The notes under the pieces were generated by a model, which saw nothing but the letters and a program-made list of their open reading frames with translations, ran no database searches and was not told the DNA's origin. From assembly GCF_030272615.1 (NCBI RefSeq), contig NC_081406.1, positions 248,803,218-248,867,217 of the forward strand: a stretch of DNA of 64,000 bases, read 5' to 3'. Of this stretch, positions 49,976-61,166 are shown one piece after another (the stretch's first letter is position 1; the number at the start of each line of letters is the position of its first letter). This DNA is from Cryptomeria japonica. Taxonomy: Eukaryota > Streptophyta > Pinopsida > Cupressales > Cupressaceae. The position numbers and the translations under genes were made by a program.

Positions 49976-50537
49976 CATATGAGTACTATGTGCATATGCA
50001 AGCTAAAGTACAGAAAAGTAAACATTATTTGAAAAAGGATATATCCATAAGTTGTCGGACGAAGCCCCCAGCGGTATCTGCAGTACACAGTTAGGAACCG
50101 CACCCTACAAAACACACGTTAGATCACAAAATCACCTAATGCTTACTAGGGAAAGTGATGAAATCTGTGAGTAGCTATATGCCCCCCCCTGTTTCGACTT
50201 GCTTATTAGGGAGGTGAAATAGGGTAGCATGTTTAATTGCGACAAATTGTATAAGAGAGCATTGATGAGGGGTGTTCACTAAATAGGCTTCATCAGAGCA
50301 CTTTTTGGAACATCCTGAGAGTAGGGGAAGGAAAATACGATTCCAACGCAACAAACAACTCGAAAATCGCATCTCCCAAACTCAAGTTATGATAAAATGA
50401 ATGATAGAGGAAAATTAGGGTTTCAAAAAGTAAGAATAAACAAACGAGAGTATATACTTCGAAAGTGACAGTTACATTTGTCACTTTGTTGATTTCAGAA
50501 TACTATTCAGTGTAGCGGAGCCCACATAGCCATCATC
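49976..50537 (+). promoter_or_regulatory. Region upstream of the PMD gene with TATA box
   Basis: About 560 bp between the G4 polypurine tract and the PMD start codon. TATATAC at 50451-50457 lies 81 bases before the ATG, a plausible plus-strand promoter for the captured gene. No ORF is supported here. The promoter function is inferred. Confidence 0.45.
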
Positions 50538-50618
50538 ATGCCTTCACGACGACCGGAGCGTCCCACGAGGATCGAGATCTTGTGCCAGGCCGTGATCGAC
50601 GATGAGCCACTGGATGAG

Positions 50619-50987
50619 GTGAGTTGACTGAATGTTTGACTTTTGATTTTTCGCATGTTGACTTTTTTATGATCGTATGCGGGCCTTGAAGGCTAATTGG
50701 GGCCCACCCAGGGCGCCATGGTCCTTGTGGGGCACCCTGGTCCCCCCAGGGCGCCATGGTCCCTTCAGGGCGCCATGGTCCCCCTAGGGCGCCATGGTCC
50801 CTGACAGGAGCGCCATGGTCCCTTCAGGGCGCCATGGGCCCCTCAGGGTGCCATGGTCCCCTCAGGGCACCATGGTCCCTGACAGGGCACCATGGTCCCC
50901 AATCAGGGCTAGCATACAATGTTCGACAGTTTGCATTAGCGATTTTGATAATCGAGTACTGATTACAGTCATGTTTTCATGTTGCAG
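50619..50987 (+). other. PMD gene intron 1 with GC-rich minisatellite
   Basis: The donor GAG|GTGAGT and acceptor TTGCAG|GG fit plant consensus, and splicing joins in-frame exons in phase 0. About 50703-50905 holds some ten imperfect units of CAGGGCGCCATGGTCCC, period about 19-22 bases. Two ORFs across the repeat are artefacts of it. Confidence 0.75.
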
Positions 50988-52878
50988 GGTCTCCCGTACA
51001 TGAGAGAGCATACAACAGGACATATTCTTCACAGTTTGTGAGATCAGATTCCGCGGCTGACTCAGTCAGAGAGAGACACACTATCAATTGTGGGATTGTG
51101 GTATACGATCCTCATGCCAGCTATTCGGTTCCATCCTGCAATGTTGATGGCATTAATGGAGCGATGGGATCCTGACACATGCACTTTTCACCTTCCAGTA
51201 GGAGAGCTGACGGTCACACTCGAGGATGTGTACCGTATACATCATCTTCCTATCAGAGGAGCGACTGTTACATACGCGACCGATCTTTCAGCGGAGGATC
51301 ATCAGAGAGAGCAGGTGTATTGCATAGGGAGAGTCATGCCGAGCGAGACGAGAGGTTGCATCATGGTCAGCTGGCTCTTACATCCTACAGGCGAGGTACC
51401 ACTTCTGAGATGCCTTATGATAGCCATCATAGCACTAGCCGTCTGCCCTAATGGGCGAGGGACACACATGCATGGGGGTCTCACATGGTGTATCAGAGCG
51501 ATGGAGAGACACAGGAGAGTGTATGCTTGGGGTCAGAGTATGCTTGCACATATCTATCACGACCTTGAGGAGTATGTATTCGGACAGGGTTGCAGTTTGA
51601 TGACATGTACACTTCTGTAGGTGTGGATTCTAGAGCACTTCACATGCACCAGGCTCGTCAGCTTCCCGCTGAGTACAGCGAGCGAGTGACCTAGGGTGTT
51701 CACTTATCCACTTACCAGCGAGTGGAGATTTGGAGATTTGTTATATTGGAGAGTGATTTTTGAAAGACTGACAGTCGAGGTGACAGTGTGGAGACCTTAC
51801 CTACGGATGCACAGATGGGATGGGATGGAGAGACAGTTAGCATGTCTACAGAGGAACCGCCTACTGCAGGGATGATATGCACACATCATAGTCCCTTTCT
51901 ACTTTGACCGAGTATGGAGGCAGTTCGGGCTAGAGCAGTGTGTTCCAGCCGATGTGCCCATCTATACTCGACACTCATGGGTCCTTCCCAGACCTAGAGC
52001 AGTAATGAGACTGACGGTAGATGACATTGAGACAACAGACTTAGAGGGATCTGATCAAGATGTAGTCACTGATTATTCTGCAGAGCCTGGAGCACAGTGC
52101 AAGTACATCTCATGGTTTATGAGATCATATCCAGGTCCTATCTTCCCACCAGATCATCCGACAGGCTATCCAGGCCCATGGAGACTGAGACGAGGACCAG
52201 GGATCCAGGTCAGAGGAGCCAGAGGAGGGAGAGGGTCATGAGGAGGTGGGAGATCCTGATCCACCTACAGGTGATCAGCCTAGTGATGAGGAGGAGGAGG
52301 AGGAGGATACAGATAGAGAGGAGGACGAGGAGGATGCAGGTGATGATGCGGATGAGGACGAGGATGAGGATGACGAGGAGGACGACGAGGAGGAGGATAG
52401 AGATGATGAGGAGGAGTCGGATGCAGCTCCCCACCATTCAGGAGATGATACCATAGCTCTGGATCCACCTCTTATTCCCCAACAGGGGGAACATGAGGCG
52501 ATACGGAGACCTGTCCCTAGTACCATCCAGCCTACACCCATCGTGGATAGATTATTTGAGCGAGGGGAGCCTAGCGGTTCCCAGGCATAGATGCTACCAT
52601 ATCATGATCCCTACTGGCGCAAGGGAGATCCAGGTATAGTAAGTTTATATTGATTGATTAATATTTTGATGATATAGAATGGTACTAACAAAAATCTATT
52701 CTACTACCACAGCTAATGTGCAGGAGTGGCGTTCCCTGATTCAGCAGGCAATGACAGACATTTCCATGATAGCACAGATCCCCAGTTCCTCATAGATTGC
52801 CTATAGGCCTCAGGGGAACGCGGGTCGGCATGAGGATTTGTTTTTCCCATTCCGAGTATAGGTAGATATATGGAGGGA

Positions 52879-52962
52879 GAGAGAGAGAGTCCTATCAGAG
52901 GACCTCCAGCAGGCACGGCAGAGAGAGAGAGTCCTATCAGAGGACCTCCAGCAGGCACGGCG
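52879..52962 (+). repeat. 42-bp tandem duplication in PMD exon 3
   Basis: Two adjacent 42-base units (52879-52920, 52921-52962) differ only in the last base. Each encodes 14 residues containing RVLSEDLQQAR, so the frame is kept. It lengthens a predicted helical segment. Confidence 0.85.
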
Positions 52963-53155
52963 AGATCTAGCAGCGGCTCAGACTGAGGCTACCACCTATC
53001 GCGTGATCCTTATGGATAGGGATCGTAGGAGTTCCTCTCGGAGTCACTCACGGTCTGTATCGTGCTACACACCCATGGGTCCACCTTCACGGCCAGATCA
53101 GGAGGGAGCGTCCAGTCGACACTCTCCAGCCACTAGCCCGAGGGATAGGAGATGA

Positions 53156-53753
53156 TTTTATGATGTAAAAGAGAGGTCACATTTTGGATATACAGTGACC
53201 TACATTTGTATACGATCCACACATATATATATGTATATATACATGCTTCTCTTTTGTCTCAAATGTGTTATCTTTAATGCTTAAAACAATGTATATTTTG
53301 TTTTGATTAAATCTAATACATCTGGTAAATGTACATGTATGTTCAGAATTTAATTTCCATGTGATTGATTTCTCAATGCTCCATGATTAAATTGATACAT
53401 GTGTGACTTAATTAAAATATTTAATCAACTACTACATTGATGATAAGGAAGAAATATGTATTAAGTCTAAGAATCATATAACTAATGTGATTTAATTTTG
53501 AACTTAAACACAACATGATACGATTCTACTTAACACATACAAACACTGTATAATATGCTAGCATAATGGAAATGTAAATCTTTTACAATTTACATAAATG
53601 AATTCAAGACAAACTATAAAGTAAGAAGGCATGCTTTTCAGGAATGAAGCAATATAGATTAAACATCATAACATTTAATTCTATTTTGCTTTAATTAAGA
53701 AATACTAACATATTATCCAATGTTGAAGAATTGAAAAGATAAGAAATGAAGAA
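53156..53753. other. AT-rich spacer between convergent PMD and pol genes of G4
   Basis: About 600 bp without ORFs, separating the ends of the two convergent genes. It includes a palindromic AT run (ACATATATATATGTATATAT near 53220-53245) that could form a hairpin, and may hold the polyadenylation signals of both genes. Confidence 0.5.
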
Positions 53754-56700
53754 TTAAGCATAATATCTACACAAGTGCATAGCATTGATAGGTTCTCTAA
53801 GAGGCGTACCGTCTACATCTGCTATTTTGTAAGCACCTGATCCATAATCCTCAATAACGATATATGGTCCAAGCCAATTAGGACTAAATTTTCCCTTTTT
53901 TGCAGGTAAGGCATTCACATTGCGCTAATTCTCATAAAGGACTAAGTCACCTACTGAGAAGGAACATTGAATAACCTTATCATTATAGCTTTGTTGTAGA
54001 GTTTTGTGATACGCTTGAATATGCTCAAGAGCATTTATACGCTGTTCATCAAGCATCTCAAGCTGTTGAAGTCGTTGTTCTCTATAAGAGTCATCATCTA
54101 CTATACCTTTGAGAGAAACCCTAAGTGATGGAATCTCTAACTCTAAGGGCATAATAGCATCAACACCATAAACAAGATTATAAGGAGTAGTTCCTGTAGT
54201 AATTCGTACACTCGTTCAGTAGGCCCAAAGAGCATAGATTAGCTAGTTACTCCAATCCTTACCATGCTTATTTACGGTTTTACGAAGAATTTGTTCAATT
54301 ATCTTATTGGACGATTCGGCTTGACCATTTGACTAAGGATAATATGGTGTAGAAAATTGATGTTTGATATGATACTTCTTGAGGAATTTCTTCACATCCT
54401 TGTTCTTAAATGATGTCCCATTATCTGAGATAATAGTGGAAGGTATCCCGAATCGAGAAATGATGTTTTCTAGGAGAAATTGACAAATCACTTCAGCAGT
54501 AGAGGAGCGAAGGGGAATAGCTTCTACCCACTTCGTAAAGTAATCTGTTGCGGTTATAATGAAGGTGTGTCCTTGAGATGAAGGAGGAGAGATTTTTCCG
54601 ATAAGATCCAAACCCCATGCGAAGAAAGGCCAAGAAGCTACTTGAGAACGAAGTTCTTGGGCAGGAGCATGAATCAGATTATTGTGTTGTTGACATTGAT
54701 GACATTTCTTAACAAATGAAAAGGAATCCTTCTGCATAGTTTGCCAATAGTATCCCATACGAAGCAATCTATGAACTAAGGATTTGCCCCCAAAATGCCC
54801 CCCACAGGCACCTGAATGTGCCTCTTCAAGAGCAATAGGGATTTCTGACTTGTTAAGACAACGAAGGAGAAGACCATCATAACCCCTTCGGTAAAGGACA
54901 TTAGAAAGGATGATATATCTAGCAAACAGCTTGCGGATTCTAGCCCTAGTGTTCCTATTAGCGGAATCAGGAAAGGTACCATCGGTCAAATATCTTACGA
55001 TATGCGAGAACCATTCATCTGAGTCTATAAAATCACAACATGTTACCAAGCTAGAATCGTCTACAATAGCTGGAGAAATAAGATTGTGAATAACGAATTT
55101 AAGATCAACCATGGGGTCCTCTAAAGATACAAGAGAAGCCACACATGCCATTGCGTCCGCATGTCGATTATCTTTTTGAGGAATGGGTTCCATGGTATAA
55201 GAATTGAATTTTTGTAATAAAGAGATAGCAAGGTCTTTATATTGTGATAATTTGTCTTCTTTTGCTTGATACATTCCTGTTACTTGTCTTATAATCAACT
55301 GCGAATCTCCATAGATATGTATGTGTTTTATATTCAGAGCTAAGGCTGCTTTTATTCCCGCTATAAGAGCCTCATACTCAGCAATGTTATTGGTACACAG
55401 GAAATTTAGACGATATGATAAGGGAATAGGTTTCTTTGTAGGAGAAATCAGAACAACACCTGCCCCCGATCCTGTACGACACTTAGAGCCATCAAAGTAT
55501 AACTCCCAAGTTTCATCTTTCTCTATAGAAAGAATGAAGTCATCAGGAAAAGACTCAGGGTTAGGGAAGGAGAAAGGTGAAGGGGCCTCAACTAAGTGAT
55601 CAGTCAACGCTTGTCCTTTAATTGCTCTTTGTGAAACAAATTTAAGGTCAAATTCAGTTAACATCATAACCCACTTAGCTAGACGTCCTGATAAATCAGT
55701 TTTAGAGAAAAGATGCTTCAAAGGATCAAACTTTACCATGACGTGGACTTCTGAATTTAAAAGATAATGTCTCAATTTCTGAGTCGCAAACACCAAGGCC
55801 AAGCATTGTCTTTCTATCACAGAATATCGGGTCTCATAATCAAGTAAGGTATGACTTATGTAATAAACCGGACATTCCTTACCATCTTTATCATGTTGTG
55901 CTAACAATGCTGCGAGAGCATGAGAAGAAGCAGTTGTATATAGAAGGAAGGGTTTAGAAGGTTCAGCAGGTTGAAGAATAGGAGGACTAGCCAAATACAC
56001 TTTTAAATCTTCAAATGCTTGCTGACAATCCTCATTCCATTGAAAAGTGATATCCTTTTTAAGAAGTTGAGTAAAAGGAAAGGTACGATCCACAAGTTGA
56101 GACATGAACCTATGAATAGCTTGAATCTTTCCTTGTAAGCTTTTAAGTTGAGAGACATTTCTAGGAGGTGGCATGTTAACAATAGCATCTATTTTCTTAG
56201 TGTCCACCTCAATCCCACGATGCGAAACTATGAATCCTAATAGTTTTCCACTATCCACACCAAAAACACATTTTCGGGGATTCAAGCGCATGTGATATTT
56301 ACGAATTCTTTCAAAGATTTGACGAAGGATTTTAACATGATCCATGCGAAGAAAGGATTTAGCTAAAATATCATTCACATAATCCTCTAAAATCTTATGC
56401 ATATAATCATGAAAGATAAGGGTCATCGCTCGTTGATAAGTTGCACCGGCGTTTTTAAGTCCAAAAGGCATCATTATCCAACAGAACGTACCCCAAGGAG
56501 TGGTGAAAGCAGTTTTGAATTGATCTTGAGGGTTTATGAAAATTTGATTGTAACCTGAAAAACCATCCATGAAGGATAACAAGGCATGTCCTGCCGTAGA
56601 ATCAACTATCATGTCAATGTTTGGAAGAGGGAAATCATCTTTTAAAGAAGCCTTATTTAGATCTCGAAAGTCGGTACACATTCTTATTTTGTTATCTGGT

Positions 56701-59333
56701 TTAGCCACAGCGACAATATTTGAAATCCATGGGGAATAGTCAATAGGGTGGATAAATCCAGCCTCCAATAATTTTTCAATCTCAGCCTTAACAAGCAGAG
56801 CCACCTTAGGATTCATTTTTCGAATCTTTTGTTTCATGGTCTTAGCATCAGGAACTAAGACAATATTATGAGTAACAATCTTAGGATCTATACCAGGCAT
56901 GTCAGAATATGTCCAAGCAAAGATCTCAGGGAATTCATGCAATAAATCTTTATATTGTTTTTGTTCCTCTTCATCCAAACATTTTCCAATTTTAATAACT
57001 TTCTCTTTGTTGCAAGGATCCATCTTAACATCAGTGGTGTCACTTATGAGAAGATTACTTTGTTGAGGAGTATCCTTTAACTAAGGGAATTCTTTCACAA
57101 TCTCGTCATTATCAATCTCTTTTCCAAAATAGGCTTCAGTGTTCAAACAATAAGGGAATCCCCTATTGTGATGATAACGAGGAAGAGTGTCATAGGCTCC
57201 CAAGAACTTAGCTAAAGCATCGTCAGTAGGGAAGATATCCAAAGCACAATCACCCGAAGGATCCCCATCAATATACTCAGTGTGTTGTATTGATAAAGAT
57301 GTAGAGATAGCATTAACACTAATGCATGGTCTTTTAGAAGCTTTAGTACGTCTGCAGGGATTATAGCCAAGTCCAAAGGCATAATGTTGAAAATTAGTCT
57401 CTAGAGGAACTCTTATCCCTTGTTCATTAGCACCACAACCTTTTCCATGATACCCATGCTTAGCAAAAATGTGAAAACCACGACCATAACGATCAGCCAT
57501 TTCAGGAAGAGAAGGTGGTTTTTCATAAGACAAAGAATCAAACTCTTCATAATTAGAGGTGTGAGGAGAAGAAGTTTGAGAAGTGGCCACAAAATTATTA
57601 CTCATAGATTCAGGTAGAGTTGATTGATTTTTAACTTCTTCTTTCTTTTCAACTTTATGATTTTCAGCTTCTTCCTTCTTTTCAACTTTAATTTCTCTAG
57701 AAGGAACCTTATATTCACCTACAAAGGTAGGGTTAAAATCAAGAGAACCCCAATCATCTTCTGCAAGAACCTTCTTAGGATCAAAATCCTTTTTATGTGT
57801 AGTTTCAAGTCGAGAAGGGTTTTCTTCAGGAGCTCTAGACTCATCCAAAGAATTTTGATCATCGGAGAGTGAAGAGTCATCGATAGGTTTCTTGTTTAAA
57901 GAGTCATCACTAGATGAGGATGGCTTAGAAGAATCTCCTTTGGAATTAGATGTTTGTAGACAAGCTTGAAAATTAGTATCACCTATCAAAGTATATGTCT
58001 TATTGTTATAAACAAATTTAATTTGTCTATGCAATATAGAGGGGACAGCTTGCATGCTGTGAATCCAAGGCCTCCCTAATAACAAGTTATATGTTAAATT
58101 TGCCGGCATAACATGAATAGGAGTAGGCAAAGTAACAGGTCCCACTGTGAGAGGTAAGGTGATGATACCCAATGAAGTCTTAGCCACATTGTCAAAGCCA
58201 CGAATGGGACAAGAGTCAGACTCAATAAGAGATGTATCCACATTCATCTTATGCAATAGATTAATGCTACACACATTAAGGCCAGAGCCATTATCTACTA
58301 GTGTTCATCTTATAGCAGTGTCTTTCATGATAACCACAATCATCAAGGGATCATATTGTTGTTGAATTTCACTAGTAGGCAACTCATCTTGTGTAAACAC
58401 AATTTGAGCTTTAGGATTCATCACAGAGTTAACAAAAGATGCTATATTACTAGATGTATTCGGTGGAGGAACATTCAAATCTTTCAAGGCATCTTGTAAC
58501 ATTCCATGATGAGCGGAAGAAGTTTGAATCAAATCCCAAAGGGATATCTTAGCAGGGGTAGCTTTAAGTTGTTCTATGAGATCATATTCCTTACCCAGAA
58601 CTTGCGAAATATGGGGAGCTTGAGGAAGAATTGGTTGAGGATTAGGAAGGGAAACTGGAATAACAGGAGGAGGATTAGGTTGCTTATTATTTCTGGTGTG
58701 ATAAGTATGGGCAACCGCATGATAACCCTCTCTAGTTATTTGCTTTGCATAACTGTAAGGACTTATAGGTTTTCTTCCTTGCACGGTGATGATTGGTTTA
58801 TTTGGGGTATGAAAGGAATCATGATCATACCTTCCTTGGATAGTAAGGAGAGGTGATTTAGGAACTCGAAAGGTGGGAGAAGGATAAGCACCTTGGACAT
58901 CAAAGAGAGGCTTATTATGTTCATTCAAGTTTATCATGTTAACCAATTTAGAGGTCTTGTTCTTGTTTAAAGATTTCGACAAAGCCACAAAGACATCAAG
59001 AGCATCATCCAACAAAGCATGATCATATCGGTTAAAATGTTTGTCTTTTGATTCAAAAGGAGACATCTCCTCATAGAGGGGATTATTGAAAACAACCATG
59101 TTATTAGATTCAGGGGAAGAGTGGATAGGAATGTATCCTTGAGAGGAATCATTCGACTTATCTTTCTCATCACACCTAAATGGCATAGTAACAAGGTTTA
59201 TGAGTTTTTGGTAAAATGAAGGTTTGGCATCCTTAGGGTTTAAAAACTCATCTAAAGCTTCATCTAATTCATCTTGGCTATACTCATAATAATCATCGAA
59301 AGCATGAACATTTTGCAAATAAAAATCTGACAT
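53754..59333 (-). pseudogene. pol: G4 Tat-type Pol polyprotein (protease, G-patch, RT, RNase H x2, integrase)
   Basis: One frame from ATG 59333 to TAA 53756-53754, broken by TGA 58307-58305, TAG 57083-57081, TAG 54335-54333, TAG 54245-54243, TGA 54218-54216 and TAG 53927-53925. About 340 N-terminal residues are Pro-rich, without a capsid. Protease active site LVDNGSGLN directly follows the first stop. A G-patch (GYHGKGCGANEQGI) lies near 57420-57480. RT has FMDGFSGYNQ, but the catalytic box is YVND at about 56370-56381. A Ty3 RNase H (LLYTTASSHALAALLAQ) is followed by a second RNase H (WELYFDGSKCRTGSGAG, NNIAEYEAL, GDSQL). Integrase has an HHCC finger and D-D-E motifs (ATDYFT, SDNGTSF, QAESSNK). 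Confidence 0.92.
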
Positions 59334-59508
59334 TTTGAAAAGATTGCATAAAATTTAAACACACAATGCAAAGAAACACACTTTTTTTCTTTTTTTCTTT
59401 TTTTCTTTTAATGAAAATGAAATGAAAACACACTAAATCTAGATCTAGATCTAACAAATGCAATGCAAGAGGAAGCAATGATAGTTTCACGTCGGGTTCA
59501 CCAAAATG
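59334..59508 (-). other. G4 short leader with primer-binding site
   Basis: Only 175 bp separate the 5' LTR from the Pol ATG. The primer site is TGGTGAACCCGACGTGAAAC on minus (59503-59484). I could not match it to a named tRNA. There is no space for a gag gene here. AT-rich pyrimidine runs (TTTTTCTTTTTTTC on plus) follow near 59380-59410. Confidence 0.7.
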
Positions 59509-61166
59509 TGTAGGGAAAAAAGCGAGACTAGGTTAACATGCCCTAATCCTACCTTTTGACACACATTACGGAATATGAAAAAGCCTAGAGATATCGCACA
59601 ATTGGCTACTTCTTTTTGTGAAAGAGAGAGCCACGGGATATCTATTAGGATTTCTATTCCCTTGTTGAAATTGTAAGATCAAGTAATGCAAGTTCAAACC
59701 CTAATCCCAAAATGCAAGTATGAACTAATAACAAGATTGCAGAATTGAGATTAAAATATGAACAGCTATAAATACAAGGATGAGATAAGAATGTAGATGT
59801 GTACCCAGAGTCAAAATCGGACTGAAAATGTTTGGGACGGGGGCGCGGGCGCCACTGTCCTGAAAACTGCACTAGAAACCGCTGTTCTACACTCTGAAAC
59901 ACTGTCAGGAAGCTGTCTGAAAGCTATCTGTCCGGAGGACCAGGGCACCCAGCGCCTCTGTCCCAGGGACCAGGGCACCCAGTGCCCTTGTCCTGGCAGG
60001 ACTAGGGTGCCCAACGCCCCTGTCCTAGTCTTCTGCTCTGCAATTTGACACAAAGTGCTGTCTCAACCTTCTCTCTCCGGATCTGTATCCCGCGGCGTCG
60101 TCCGAATCCTAAAACCTACAATGATATCTGAAAAAGGGTGTATGGGTGGCTATATAGGGTTTTGCCTTAGTCAAACCCCTGCTTCAGTGATTTCCACCTC
60201 CATGAATAGCCAAGTTGTTTTGTAAAATGTATTGTGTGTGTAGACCTAGTGTGTGTGCAAGGTCCAAAAATGCAAGAAAGCAAACTAGAGCAACCTAGAA
60301 AGTAAACCCTAATTGCTTGTAAATGATAATGTAAATGCTCTAAATCAAGATGCAAAGTGATCTAAAGCATGAGTAAATGATGTATTGAAGCTTATGCAAA
60401 GACATGAAAACAACATGAAATCATACCCAACCCTCAAGGGAGGAGTACAAGCCAATCTTCAGTCGGTAATCTCCTATTGTTCTTCAATGTCTTCCAAGCC
60501 CTAAGTGGATGAATGAATTTGATAGATGCTTGATAGAAGGGTGTTGAATGTTGTTGAAGTCTTCAAAGATCTGCTCTTTCGCTGCATATGAAGTTCCTGA
60601 AAACAAAAATCGGATCCCTTCAAATGAAGAAAGAGAGCTCTTATGTAGGAAACCCTAAATCATAAATTCGTCTTTTGGCCGACCTAGAGATTGAATATCC
60701 CGCCAATTTCTTGGGGTTAAGCTTTATTTTATGATTGGATCGTGCTCCCAAAATTTTGGGAAAAATGTTCGGGACCATGTGCACTCCGGGCGCCACGGTC
60801 CCAACAACTTTTCACCAAATTTTCAGGGCCATTGGATATGATGATTTTAGAGAGAATCTTGAAGTTACAAGTGATTTCGAGATGTTTTGACCCCGAAACC
60901 AAGCCCCCAAGTTCGAAATAGGACTTAATTAGGGTTTTTGATTAAGTGGTGTATTGGAGGAATAAAATGCGAAGGGCACGCTTTAGTGAAAGGGCCCAAC
61001 TTTATGATGCAAAGGATGATGAAATAGGACCTTAGACTTAATTAATTTGATTAATTAAGTGCTTAAGGAGAAATGAAATGCAGAATGTAAAATGCACTAA
61101 GGCCGGTGCTAAACTAGGTGTGAAATTGTACCACCCTAGCGAGTGCGTACAATTTACGATGCTACA
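59509..61166 (-). repeat. G4 5' LTR
   Basis: Same length as the 3' LTR. On minus, TGTAGCATCGTAAATTG to TTTTCCCTACA. The TATA box on minus is at about 60150-60157. It carries the same GC-rich phrases at about 59935-60015 and 60785-60800. Confidence 0.93.

Larger units (their letters stand above)
50538..53155 (+). pseudogene. Plant mobile domain (PMD) gene captured antisense in G4, three exons
   Basis: Exon 1 50538-50618 (MPSRRPERPTRIEIL start), intron 50619-50987 (GTGAGT...TTGCAG), exon 2 50988-52633, intron 52634-52712 (GTATAG...CCACAG), exon 3 52713-53155 (TGA). Exon 2 encodes the PMD fold: ERWDPDTCTFHLPVGELTVT and LEDVYRIHHLP near 51155-51255, WLLHPTGEVPLLRCL, YAWGQSMLAHIYHDLEEYVF near 51520-51580, and VWILEHFTC after a stop. 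Then come an acidic Glu/Asp run (about 52285-52420) and, in exon 3, a duplicated helical segment and an RS-like tail (SSSRSHSRSVS). Stops at 51039, 51618, 51687, 51873, 52588, 52793 and 52859, plus a frameshift near 52170-52240, inactivate it. PMD proteins act in plant gene silencing; the role here is unknown. Confidence 0.85.
48297..61166 (-). mobile_element. G4: Tat-type Ty3/gypsy element, Pol without Gag, carrying an antisense PMD gene
   Basis: LTRs of equal length (48297-49954 and 59509-61166, 1658 bp) with a perfect GAAAC duplication (48290-48294 and 61167-61171). Two extra bases (TA, 48295-48296) lie between the left duplication and the LTR. On minus: primer site, Pro-rich N region, protease, G-patch, RT, RNase H, second RNase H, integrase, spacer. 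Then, antisense, a three-exon PMD gene, followed by polypurine tract and 3' LTR. I find no capsid domain. It lies in the C2 5' LTR and is the youngest layer of the C0-G3-C2-G4 stack. Confidence 0.93.

Noticed and set aside
50536-51003. ORFs on both strands across the GGCGCC repeat (for example repeated HGPLRAPWSL)
   Set aside because: They lie in intron 1 and simply reflect the minisatellite periodicity.
52210-52541. Minus-strand ORFs rich in Leu/Ile/Val or Ser opposite the acidic PMD region
   Set aside because: They are frame shadows of the GAG/GAT-rich acidic stretch on plus and have no domain or start support.
50538-53155. PMD gene as an ordinary host gene between transposons
   Set aside because: It lies between G4 integrase and its polypurine tract, within one pair of equal-length LTRs and one target duplication, so it belongs to the element.
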